Positions 1 to 11,584 of a stretch of DNA of 40,943 nt are shown piece after piece. The position numbers and the translations under genes are program-made. The stretch comes from Gymnopus androsaceus JB14 (lineage: Eukaryota > Basidiomycota > Agaricomycetes > Agaricales > Omphalotaceae): positions 238,524 to 279,466 of the forward strand of contig ML769440.1 of the NCBI GenBank assembly GCA_009733575.1, given 5' to 3'. The notes under the pieces are model-generated. The model worked only from the letters and a program-made list of their open reading frames with translations. It did no database searches and was not told the origin of the DNA. Position 1 is the first letter of the stretch; every line of letters starts with the position of its first letter.

Positions 1-1399
1 GGATTGGATAACATTCAGTATGTTATGTACGACAAGCTCTAGCTGCCAATTCTAGTCAGAGGCAGTTGCGTTACATACTTTTCCTCATGTGTTGCCTACC
101 AATAAACTATACGGGTTTTGTACCGACTGACCTCAAAAACTCCGAGTTCAATTCTCTAGTTTGGGGAAAAATTCAGCGTGCCAGGTTGAACATATATTGT
201 TACAGAAAGCACAGCTACAGAAGGGTTCATCTCTATCCCCCACGGTATGAGAACTTGAGGAGCGATTGAAAAAGGTGAGCGGTCAAAAAAACTAAGCCGG
301 CGTCAGGGCAAATCACTACTGCCAATCTCATATCGGTGAGCTCGCACTAGCAAAGCGAAGAATCATTTGAAATGCAACTCACCATCGAATCATCGACTGG
401 AATGCAACCAATTATTCAGTGTCCAGCACCTCATCCCGCTTCAACCTCAATGCAGGTTCGTTGTGACGTCTCCAACTTGGCGCCATTCTATCCACACGAG
501 CCATGACGTTCAAGTTATTCTCAGTCGTCTATCAGAAATAGAGTCAAGCCGAGTCAGAACTTTCCGCACGAAAAGACCACTGGTAGAGGCACTCACTGGC
601 ATAGCCGTAGCGACCCTCAGAGCGAAAACAGATAGCAACGCAATGTAATAATAGAGCAGCATTTCGCCAATCTCTGGAAGTATTGGGGAATAGCAGGCAA
701 GCACCTTTCGCACTTGAGCTGGGAGGTAAGTATGGGGGTAGCAGATTATGTTAAAATAAACACAGCGGCGACTCTTTTAAAGAAAATCAAACCACTTCTC
801 TCCTTTGACGTGCTCCGCTCCAAAAAAAAATAATTCCGCACGCCAAGAATGTTGAACAGAAATGAATGCCTCGATGGGTTATACAATCCTGGTGAAAGAT
901 TTGAAGTTCAAAAAATCTTCTTTCCTCCTTTTTTTTCGAATTCAAACTGAGCCTTCCATTGTACAATGCGTGGATGATGAATCGGAGCTACCTGCAGACT
1001 TTGCAGTCGAGTAGCAGGTTTTCATACTACCTTCTAAAAGAGAAATAGAAAGGCTTGGAACTTGAAGGGACGACCGTAGCGACGGTCAATCTGATTCTGA
1101 AACTTGTAATCCCCCAGTAAGGATGTACTAGCATCTCCAATGGGTTAACGAAAAATGGAAATAAAAAATTATAATTTTTTATTATCTCCGCCAAATTTCC
1201 GCAGCCGATTCCAGACATGACAACAAAGCCGCTATTCTCAACTTGTGTCGCGCTTTTCTGTAGCCAGCTCAACTCAGACAGCTTATACTGTCATTGAGTC
1301 TAAGTCTACTTTCGCTCTTGGAGATTGCAGCCACGCTACCTTATCCTGATTTCATCCAGCTTTGACCGCTGGTTTACATCCTTTCGAACCATCGCTAGA
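1..1399. other. No convincing gene; contains one copy of a diverged repeat
   Basis: Only short open frames without recognisable domains occur here, on both strands. One minus-strand frame near 510-713 starts with a hydrophobic stretch but has nothing else to support it. Around 930-1155 there is a segment that resembles 3185-3315 on the other side of the kinase pseudogene: both share GAGCCTTCCA, ACCTGCAGAC and a later CCCCAxGTAAGxATG-like stretch. No tRNA, rRNA or clear transposon end was seen. Confidence 0.5.
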
Positions 1400-2718
1400 A
1401 TGGTCTCTACGAAAATCACTGAGTACAAGCTGGGCGCTCATCTGGGTCAAGGTGGATATGTGAGTTCAAGTACACTACTACAGATAATCATTCTGAATAA
1501 CCATCAGTTTCCAGAGCCATGTTTACAAAGCCACTGAAATCTCGAATGCCAATATCGTAGTCGCTCTCAAAAAATCGCGCGTTTCGAGGAAAATCAAGCG
1601 CACCCTCTTCGACACGAGAGCCGTGTGCTTCAGCTCTTGCAAGGTCACGTCGCTATTCCTGCTGTTTACTCATATGGTCATTTGGATCACTTTGAATACT
1701 TGGCTATAGAGCTACTAGGTCCCAGCCTAGCGGACAAGCTCGCTCTTTTAGATCGGTGCTGGATTGAAGGTGAAAACGGTCATCCAAGATTGTAGATCAA
1801 GCAGTAAGTGAAGATTCTATTATCTGTTACACGGAAGCTGGACTCAACTTTCATGTATGTTTATGTAGCTCTCTGGCACTGGAACATGTTCACTCGAAGG
1901 GAATGCATACATCGCGACATCAAGCCTCACAACTATTCTCTGCGCGCTGGACGATGACTCGATAATCAAACTTGTAGACTTTGGCCTATCGAAACCTCTC
2001 GCTCATCGTCCACCCAGTCAATACAATCCGTATCAGGAACGGCGGTATATCGCAGGATCACTGTATTGGGCTAGCCTCAATTCACATAATGGACTTGGTC
2101 AGTCTAACCTGCCTTCACGCTGGTGTACTAATCGTTAATCGACCCTCTAGATCTAACACCGCGGGACGACCTCGAGTCCCTAGCGTATGTTGCCTTGCAC
2201 CTTCTTCGCGGAAACCTCCCTTGGAAACCTCGTCCACGAGAAGAATCCCAACTCCGCTCGCACAGGAAATTGTCCGAATCATGAAATCAAAGTGCACTGG
2301 CGAACGTCTCGCCGAAGGCTTCCCACACGAATTCGGCGAGCTTTTGACGTACAGTCGTTCTCTCGAATTTACCCAACTCCCCGATTATACAAAACTTCGA
2401 CGTGAGTTTGCTGAGCTGGCTACAAATGAGGAGGGTGGATCATTAGACACTTCGGAAGGTTCATTTTGGACCGCTAGTGCTCCAAGTCCGATTTCGAGTG
2501 GTGCTGCTGGTCCGGAGGTGGACGAGATCGATATCGACCTTCCCCCAGAAAACGAGGTCGAGGTCGAGTACGATATGGACATAGGCAGTTATCTTGGGTA
2601 TGATATTGAACTGTGGGACAACCGCCAAGGGGAGCGCGATAAGGATTTGACGCTCTCTGCAGAGCAAGCAGAGGCATTGGATGGCTGTTTACTTCTAATC
2701 GAGCAAGTAGTGGACTGA
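1400..2718 (+). pseudogene. Casein kinase 1-like protein kinase, frameshifted
   Basis: Conceptual exons are 1400-1459, 1515-1803, 1869-2097 and 2151-2718, with short GT-AG introns. Exon 1 gives the glycine-rich loop (HLGQGGY), exon 2 the ALKKSR lysine region and HESRVLQLLQGH, exon 3 the catalytic HRDIKPHN and VDFGLSKP. Exon 4 gives TPRDDLESLAYV and LRGNLPW, which are hallmarks of the CK1 family rather than of other kinases. The C-terminal tail is acidic. The pieces lie in different frames: about five one-base slips are needed (near 1608, 1790, 1933, 1962 and 2255) to join them. CK1-like kinases phosphorylate acidic or primed serine/threonine sites and form expanded families in mushroom fungi. 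It is either a decayed paralogue or a real gene damaged by consensus errors; the high slip density favours decay. The family call is firm, function is not claimed. Confidence 0.75.
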
Positions 2719-3583
2719 GGACAACAATTGTGACCTCTCCAAATCTGATTGATTCATTTTGTCCTGTTCTCTGTCTACCAAATTTATGAGCTAAGTGGAA
2801 TGCTTGATATGTCAATCTAGATATCCACCGGTATCTCGCGGATCTGAGTTTGGTGCCAATTTCTCCATGTCTTCCCGTCCTGAGCTCGCGCCTAGGTTTC
2901 GATGAATTATTTCGCTACTTGTTTCGTCTCCAATTAGCATACTAAACCTGTTGCTTCTATGTTTTTTTAGTTACTGAACTTGTTATTACCTTGTAGCTGA
3001 ATTCCTTTCTTGACCAGAATATCCTATCGAGAAAGAGAGTGGCTAGTTTTCAGACCAGCATGGCCGCGGCATTGTCGCTGAATGGCACTCAGAGCAATTG
3101 AAAAAAAACGGAGAGCATTGTCGATAGCGATACTGTCAGAGGTCATCTCGGTGGGTTCCATGTCTTTGACCTTCAGGACCCACTAGAAACAGAGCCTTCC
3201 ACTGCAATGATTTAACGCATCGATGACGAACCAACGCAACCTGCAGACCTAGATGGACCTTTTGGTTAATCTGAATGAACTTGGATCCTTCCCCAAGTAA
3301 GAATGACTGGGTTGTCAAAAAATAAGAAACTTCGTTGGACCTCATTGAGTTTCTACTTCTTTTTTCGACCTCCAGCACAGCTACAGAACCGTGCCAAAAG
3401 GAGTCTCTCGTTGAATGAGGAATTCAAGTTTCAGAGCGTTGAGGATACGACAACCAGTCGGTCAATTACGAAGCTTTGCAGTCAAGCTCAAAGCAAAGAC
3501 GTGGCTCGGGCGTGTGAAACTGGAGTGAAATCACGTAGGAAAAAAAAAGTCACGGTGACACCTCGCGTCTCTCAACTCCCATC
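2719..3583. other. MCM3: Intergenic region and probable MCM3 promoter
   Basis: No gene is supported. The segment 3185-3315 is a diverged repeat of 930-1155. Just upstream of the MCM3 start there is a run of A at 3540-3548 and a TCGCGT word at about 3564. TCGCGT is one base from the MluI cell-cycle box ACGCGT that drives replication genes in yeasts, but this single near-match is weak evidence. Confidence 0.35.
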
Positions 3584-6263
<2,680 letters not shown>

Positions 6264-6636
6264 TCGGAATTGTACCATATACATATGTATCTGTTTCTCT
6301 GCAGTTTTATTTTGCTTTCGTTTTCTCTGGTTGTACTAGGTTGTAATTTATTAGACGCACGAACACGATGTATTTGAACCAAATAACTGATACATTAACG
6401 AAGCAGTCAGTAAGTACAGAATAGGTACTTTTGCTTTGATAATCTTTACTTCCACTGCTTGAACGCGTGAAACTCGCCTACTTCGCGAACTCTTCAGCTA
6501 TTGACTCACTTATACTTCCCTTGGCATCGACCCGTTTTGCCTCAGTATAAATCGGACCCTATTAGTTGTCAAACTAGTACATTGTTTAATTTCTTTCCTT
6601 CTTTTTCTTCGAAATAATCAAACCTTTCCACACCTT
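6264..6636. other. MCM3 3' flank and upstream region of the small ORF
   Basis: No coding frame is supported. A TATA-like word (AGTATAAATC) sits at about 6544-6553, roughly 170 bp ahead of the ATG at 6716. It could serve the small spliced ORF that follows. A pyrimidine-rich stretch (6591-6612) lies between the TATA-like word and the palindrome. Confidence 0.3.
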
Positions 6637-6692
6637 TTGCACAGACTACTTTATGAGCTAGTAGCTACTAGCTCATAAAGTAGTCTGTGCAA
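6637..6692. repeat. Perfect 56 bp palindrome, no loop
   Basis: The two 28-base arms (6637-6664 and 6665-6692) are exact reverse complements, and the match stops at 6636/6693. The centre contains a nested palindrome, GCTAGTAGCTACTAGC. It lies 24 bp upstream of the ATG at 6716, so if the TATA-like word at 6544 is used it would fall in the 5' leader of that gene. It could be a small foldback element, a regulatory cruciform/hairpin, or a chimeric read join. Confidence 0.9.
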
Positions 6693-6715
6693 CAGCGAGC
6701 TCTTACTCTTGATAA

Positions 6716-7083
6716 ATGAACATGGGACTCCGTTGGCTGGTGCTTTTGCTTGGGGTATGTTTCAAGTGTTATGATGCCTAATTTTCTTACAACTACTTAT
6801 TGTATGCTAGCTATGGTCGACAATTCTCAATGGACCAGCGGAGAAAGTGCTAGGTATGCCATGATTGTTTTGCCTGCTCTGCCAAGGTCGCTTATATCGA
6901 ACCATTAGGCTCGGAATCCGACATGTCAATCACTCAATGTATGCTTGATAGGATGTTCAAGAGGTCTGCGTTGGCATTGTGTGAGCTCCCTTCGAAGTTT
7001 CCAATTAAATTTCTATGGTATTGTTTACTTACAAACATGGTCAATGCTTCACAGCGGAGCTCTTCCTGGCACATTTACCCTGA
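6716..7083 (+). CDS. Possible small secreted protein gene with four exons (uncertain model)
   Basis: I do not recognise this gene. The proposed exons are 6716-6754, 6811-6853, 6909-6980 and 7055-7083. All introns have GT and AG ends (GTATGT, GTATGC, GTGAGC donors). The product would be about 60 residues. It starts MNMGLRWLVLLLGLWSTIL, a basic-then-leucine-rich stretch like a signal peptide, and has one internal cysteine. The last exon is ambiguous: an earlier GT donor at about 6969 would instead read GALPGTFTLKLKSDG, with further exons possible downstream. A consistent series of splice sites and a signal-like start is the only support, so the model may be chance or part of a longer gene. Confidence 0.35.
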
Positions 7084-7480
7084 AGCTGAAGAGCGATGGT
7101 ATTTTACAAGTTGGAGAAATGTAGGCCTATTTATATGGGTCTTGTATGGGTCACATCTAGTAACTATGGCATCAGAATTCACCAAATATTCTAACTTTTG
7201 ACTGATTTGTTTTGATGGCAGCTGAATGCATTCAGTTTGTCAACTTCAACTTTGTGTATGCCAACTTCAGCTTTATGTATACTGTTCTAGTGCAAGTCAA
7301 GGGCATTCCAACTTTGAGATCATAAAATGCATCTATGTCCCAACAAGTTTGACCTCTGTGGGACCAGGAAAGTAAGTTCTGTACCATTTCGAGCACTTGG
7401 TAAATGGTATTAAGGTTTATAAGCGCCCACTTAATGCATGGTTAAATGACCTTATATAGTAATTCCTGTAGTCTCCCTAG

Positions 7481-7533
7481 GCAGACTCAAATATACACCG
7501 ACGATCCATTGGATGTGTGTATATAGAGTCTGC
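7481..7533. repeat. Imperfect inverted repeat (stem-loop)
   Basis: The left arm GCAGACTCAAATATACAC (from 7481) pairs with the right arm GTGTATATAGAGTCTGC (ending 7533) with only one or two mismatches, around a loop of about 18 bases. The loop itself contains the small palindrome ATCCATTGGAT. No gene or terminator function is evident; it may be a remnant of a small foldback element. Confidence 0.6.
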
Positions 7534-8237
7534 GAGTTCCCACGCGGGTCTTCAGCCGCAGCCAAAAGTATTACCAATCATCGTTGTACAGCCACATTGA
7601 CGCGCGCGCGCGCTCTTCGCTCTACATCTCCTGCACTCGTTTTCCGCGTCATTCAAATGAAACTTTTTTATTTCACTGTTGAACATCCTAATGCATCATT
7701 CTCCCTGTGAAAATCACTTATTACCGCCAATGCCTGCAACACACCTACTTCAGTTTGACTTCAGCTGTGCTAATCTCACTCAGATAGATGAGCAGATTCA
7801 CTTCGGAATACACATCTTTACAGTAGATTGATAGTTTTCAATCCCTTTCCCTTAATTCCCTTTCCCTTGGTCAACGTGAAAGCAGCGCTGCTGCAACAGT
7901 CGATGGCAAGAACGCTCGCTACACTATACCGGCTCACGGACCGTGGTGGCTGTACCCTGGTGATTTGTAATAGATCGACCTGCGGCTGAACTGGTCGCGG
8001 CTACTATAGGACTATAATTCCTGACAGGTTTGAGCTCTGAAAATACCCAAAATCCACCAAGATCTCAAATATGCTTATCACAGAATGTGACATTTTGTAT
8101 GATTTCCATCTCATACTTACAAAGTACTCAGAATGGTACAATCAGATTGTGCCATGCTACTCTTGATAGGTTACCAGTTAAACAATATATTGTATGGTTA
8201 ATATATGCATGGCCACAAGTAGTATCATCATTACCCT

Positions 8238-8336
8238 GAAGTTAAAGCTAAAGTAACAAAAGTTGAAAGTTTGAGTTGAACATGTGATTTAAAGTTGAAG
8301 TTAAAACATGAAGTTGAATTTCAAGTTAAAGTTGGA
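8238..8336. repeat. Degenerate AAGTTGAA/AAGTTAAA repeat cluster
   Basis: About ten imperfect copies of an 8-9 base AAGTTRAA word follow one another within 100 bp. Reverse-complement versions of the same word (AACTTCAACTTT) cluster at 7229-7275, about 1 kb away. That is the arrangement expected of subterminal repeats at the two ends of a DNA transposon, but no terminal repeat or target duplication could be fixed. Confidence 0.5.
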
Positions 8337-8713
8337 ATATTTGGTGAAATATGGTGCCATAAGTAACTTTGTTCTGGAAATACTCAATACTATTTATGGT
8401 ATACTGGTTATATATATATGTACCTGCTTTGCGAGTGTTTGCATGCAAGATCTGGGTTCAACTCCCTACAGGGAATATTACTGGCCTTGACATCTCTACA
8501 AGTTATTCTTAGAATTGCATTTTATTTTTTGCAGCCTGTATGCATGGACAAGATTGCCCGAGTACACAGGGTTTTTGTTGGACAATGTGGTTAGGAAACA
8601 GAAATTTCATAGATTTACAAGTAAGTAAGTAGAGAAGATTGAGAGTGATACAAACAATGAGTCATTTCCTTTGCAAAGAAACAAGCAATAAAATAAAATA
8701 AAATGGTTGGACT

Positions 8714-10495
8714 TTAGTTCTCAATACAATGAAACCATTCTTCCCCATATACACAATCTTCAAGGGATATCTTAGTGTATCCTGTTCGAGATATAATGCA
8801 TGTATTGTGTGGCCTCCATAAAGGTTTACGGAACTGGGGGGGAATCCAGATTATACCATGAGGAAAATGAGGAAAGATAATCCAGCCATCACTGGATAGA
8901 TGCCAGTGGTTGTGTGCTACATGCCTAGGTAAATACAAATTATGGAGAAAACAGATCGGAACACTACCTTGGAAGGATTGGTGGTGGTTTATAAGTGTGC
9001 TACATATTGGATAATCAGTTTTGGCATCCCAGGTCCTTATTCTGTTGTCATGCAATCCAGACACAATTTGAGTTCCATTAGGTGAAGAGGCCACAGAAAA
9101 TATTGAATCTTCATGGCCTTCCAGAGGTTCACCTACACCAGTAGCTGCATCCCAGGTCATGATTGTCTTGTCTTCTGACCCTGACACAATTCTAGTTCCA
9201 TCAGGTGAAAAGGCCACTGGACAGACTGAATTTTGATCATTTTCCAGAGGTTCACCTATCTGAGCACCAGTAGCTACATCCCAGATTCTTATTGTCTTGT
9301 CATATGACCCTGACACAATTCTAGTTCCATCAGGTGAAAAGACCACGGACCAGACTGAATCTTCATGACCTTCCAGAGGTTCACCTATCTGAGCACCAGT
9401 AGCTGCATCCCAGATCCTTATTGTCTTGTCATGTGATCCAGATACAATGCTAGTTCCATCAGGTGAAAAGGCCACAGAAAGAACCAAATATTCATGACCT
9501 TTCAGAGGTTCACCTATCTGAGCACCAGTAGTTGCATCCCAGATCCTCAATGTCTTGTCATCTGACCTTGACACAATTCTAGTTCCATCAGGTGAGAAGG
9601 CCACAGAAAAAACTATATATTCATGACCTTCCAGAGGTTCACCTATCTGAGCATCAGTAGCTGCATCCCAAATCCTTATTGTCTTGTCTTCTGACCCAGA
9701 CACAATTCTAGTTCCATCAGGTGAAAAGGCCACAGAAAGAACTGAATATTCATGACCTTTCAGAGGTTCACCTATCTGAGCACCAGTAGCTGCATCCCAG
9801 ATCCTTATTGTTCTGTCAGCTGACCCTGACACAATTCTAGTTGCATCAGGTGAAAAGGCCATGGATGAGACTGCATATTCATGACCTTCCAGAGGTTCAC
9901 CTATCTGAGCACCAGTAGCATCCCAGATCCTTAATGTCTTGTAATCTGACACAGACACAATTCTGCTTCCATCAGGTGAAAAGGCCACTGGCACATGTGA
10001 AACTTCATGACATTCCAGAGCTTCACCTATCTGAGCACCAGTAGCTGCATCCCAGATCTTTATTGTTCCATCATCTGACCCAGACACAATTCTAGTTCCA
10101 TCAGGTGAAAAGGCCACTGACCAGACTGTACCTTCATGACCTCCCAGAGGTTCATCTATCTGAGCACCAGTAGCTGCATCCCAAATCCTTAATGTCTTGT
10201 CATGTGACCCAGACACCATTCTAATTCCATCAGGTGAAAAGGCCACTGAATGGACTGAATCTTCATGACCTTCCAGAGGTTGACCAATCTGAGCACCAGT
10301 AACTGCATCCCAAATCCTTATTGTTTTTTCATCTGACCCAGAAACAATTCTGGTTCCATCAGGTGAAAAGGCCACTGATCTGACTGACCCTTCATGACCT
10401 TCCAGAGGTTCACCTATCTGAGCACCACTGGTAGTAGCTTGTAAAGCTTGCTCGCGTGCGTAGACGTGAACGTGCTTTGGGTTCGAGAGGGTCAA
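8714..10495 (-). CDS. WD40-repeat C-terminal block of an NLR, fused to a retrotransposon leader (chimeric ORF)
   Basis: This 593-codon open frame holds eleven WD40 repeats of the form GHExxVxSVAFSPDGTRIVSG...IRIWDAATGAQIGEPL. It ends in a C-terminal segment with GWIIFPHFPHGIIWIPP and LWRPHNTC, a type of tail seen after WD40 arrays in agaricomycete NACHT proteins. It therefore supplies the natural end of the split NLR gene. Its first 19 residues (LTLSNPKHVHVYAREQALQ) are not NLR sequence: they are identical to the start of the retrotransposon gag frame at 18013. The join is near 10437-10439. The first codon of the frame is TTG at 10495, with no ATG upstream before a stop, so initiation is unclear. 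Repeats 1-8 are almost identical to the last eight of the right-hand block. It may be expressed from the LTR lying just upstream, or be a dead fragment. Confidence 0.75.
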   Translation of the reverse strand: MTLSNPKHVHVYAREQALQATTSGAQIGEPLEGHEGSVRSVAFSPDGTRIVSGSDEKTIRIWDAVTGAQIGQPLEGHEDSVHSVAFSPDGIRMVSGSHDKTLRIWDAATGAQIDEPLGGHEGTVWSVAFSPDGTRIVSGSDDGTIKIWDAATGAQIGEALECHEVSHVPVAFSPDGSRIVSVSDYKTLRIWDATGAQIGEPLEGHEYAVSSMAFSPDATRIVSGSADRTIRIWDAATGAQIGEPLKGHEYSVLSVAFSPDGTRIVSGSEDKTIRIWDAATDAQIGEPLEGHEYIVFSVAFSPDGTRIVSRSDDKTLRIWDATTGAQIGEPLKGHEYLVLSVAFSPDGTSIVSGSHDKTIRIWDAATGAQIGEPLEGHEDSVWSVVFSPDGTRIVSGSYDKTIRIWDVATGAQIGEPLENDQNSVCPVAFSPDGTRIVSGSEDKTIMTWDAATGVGEPLEGHEDSIFSVASSPNGTQIVSGLHDNRIRTWDAKTDYPICSTLINHHQSFQGSVPICFLHNLYLPRHVAHNHWHLSSDGWIIFPHFPHGIIWIPPQFRKPLWRPHNTCIISRTGYTKISLEDCVYGEEWFHCIEN

Positions 10496-10756
10496 TCGAG
10501 CTTGTTTGCGGGATAAAGAAGGTATATTAGGAGTCGGGGAAGTTGTATCTATCTTTCTATCTCAAATCGATGCTCGTTTTCTACATACCGGATCCCCTAT
10601 GTGTCTACAGTCTAACTGAATGGTTGTGCGGTAAGTAACAAGGAACGGAACGTGTCCGAGAGCACCAATAGCTGGTAAGTATGTTGGGCCTTGTATCTAT
10701 GGTACAAGGGCCTTGTCACGAAGTCATACGCGTGCATATGCGTATGAAGCGCGACA
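10438..10756 (-). repeat. Left LTR region and leader of the retrotransposon
   Basis: On the minus strand an LTR appears to start with TGTCGCGC at 10756, directly after a purine tract. The segment continues through the untranslated leader into the first gag codons and stops abruptly at the WD40 join near 10438. The same sequence recurs at 17955-18274. The internal LTR end and primer binding site could not be placed because every copy here continues into element sequence on both sides. Confidence 0.55.
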
Positions 10757-10772
10757 TCCCCTCTTTACTTTA
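10757..10772 (-). other. Polypurine tract next to the left LTR
   Basis: The minus strand reads AAAGTAAAGAGGGGA immediately before TGTCGCGC. A purine run directly followed by TG is the expected second-strand priming site of an LTR retrotransposon. The matching tract of the second copy is at 18275-18290. Confidence 0.6.
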
Positions 10773-10774
10773 AA

Positions 10775-11539
10775 ATGAAAACACGGGGGACCAAGCGGAG
10801 CGAAAAAGAAAGACAAACAGAAAAGAAAAAAAAAAAAATGTATATATATGAAGTAGAAAATCGGCAAGTACACACCATCATGACCAGCGAACGTGAATCC
10901 CTGTACCTGTATCTCCGTGAACAATTCGATACCCTTCTGGATGAATGGGAGGAAAACCGGAACGCCCACAACACCTTCATGCTCGGTTGGTCGATAATCC
11001 AACTCGAAGGATTTATCCGACAGGCTGGTTTTGAAAGCGGGGACGTCCCTGTGTACCCAAAGGATTTCTTCTCCCATTTGCACACGATGGATGGGCAAAC
11101 CCTCAAGTTGCTCCCCGCCGAGATTACGGAAAGTGCAATGCACGTCGAGAAGTCAATGCCCAGGCATTATGGCTTGACCCGAGCCATTCCCGTCGTTATT
11201 TTTAACGAGGATTGCAGACAGGGACCAAAAACCGTTGCGTATTTTGGAGAGGACAGGTGAGTGTTGGGATTTTTGCAAACGGATCGGTCTGAACTTCTTT
11301 GAAGGTTCACCACGCACTCCAATCTTCGGGAATGCATCCAGTTCGTGAATGCTCACTATAGTGAACACCCCATGGATGGCAAAACGGACTCCACCCGGTT
11401 TGGCGTTGAATATGGGGATGTGGCTGGACGGAAGACAATTGAGGATGCGTTCAAAAGAGCTGGGGGAGGTAGAAATGGAATTGTTGCTGCTTGGAATGTG
11501 ATTGAACGTACAGGAAACGGAGAGGAAGGGGATGTGTAG
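10775..11539 (+). CDS. Unknown spliced ORF on the opposite strand inside the retrotransposon
   Basis: I do not recognise this protein. Two exons, 10775-11256 and 11305-11539, join across a canonical 48 bp intron (GTGAGT...GAAG) without losing frame. They give 238 residues. The N-terminus is lysine-rich (KTRGTKRSEKERQTEKKKKK). A later in-frame ATG at 10880 (MTSERESLYLYL) may be the true start. The rest is mixed alpha/beta-like sequence with no obvious membrane segment or catalytic motif. It ends in a conserved-looking block (RFGVEYGDVAGRKTIEDA). It lies between the end of pol (11585) and the LTR and runs opposite to gag-pol. A homologous copy sits in the same place in the second unit. An intron in plus orientation cannot be removed from the minus-strand genomic RNA, which explains how it survives retrotransposition. 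It could be an accessory gene or a captured host gene. Confidence 0.6.
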
Positions 11540-11584
11540 AACTTTGTCAATTAAATCTCAGCGTAAATTAAAGTAAAGCAACAA

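Larger units (their letters stand above)
7084..8713. other. Gene-poor region with short repeats and hairpins
   Basis: No gene is supported across 1.6 kb. It holds an imperfect stem-loop at 7481-7533, a CG-alternating run at about 7599-7611 and a tandem repeat of CCCTTTCCCTT at about 7845-7869. Words of the AACTTCAACTT type lie at 7229-7275, and reverse-complement AAGTTGAAGTT-type words at 8237-8336. A TGGTATACTGG / GGTTCAACTCC pair at about 8395-8465 resembles pol III A and B boxes. Together these suggest old, non-coding mobile element remains. Confidence 0.4.

Noticed and set aside
66..713. Short ORFs at the left edge
   Set aside because: They are at most 93 codons, overlap one another on both strands and have no recognisable features.
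7599..7611. Alternating CG run as a Z-DNA regulatory site
   Set aside because: It is short and has no associated gene, so a function cannot be supported.
8395..8470. TGGTATACTGG and GGTTCAACTCC look like tRNA A and B boxes
   Set aside because: The flanking bases do not form an acceptor stem, and the T stem pairs at only three positions. At most it is a SINE-like remnant.
10724..11143. Minus-strand ORF of 139 codons overlapping the antisense ORF
   Set aside because: It contains a long phenylalanine run that is only the complement of the plus-strand lysine/AAA run, and it lacks family features.
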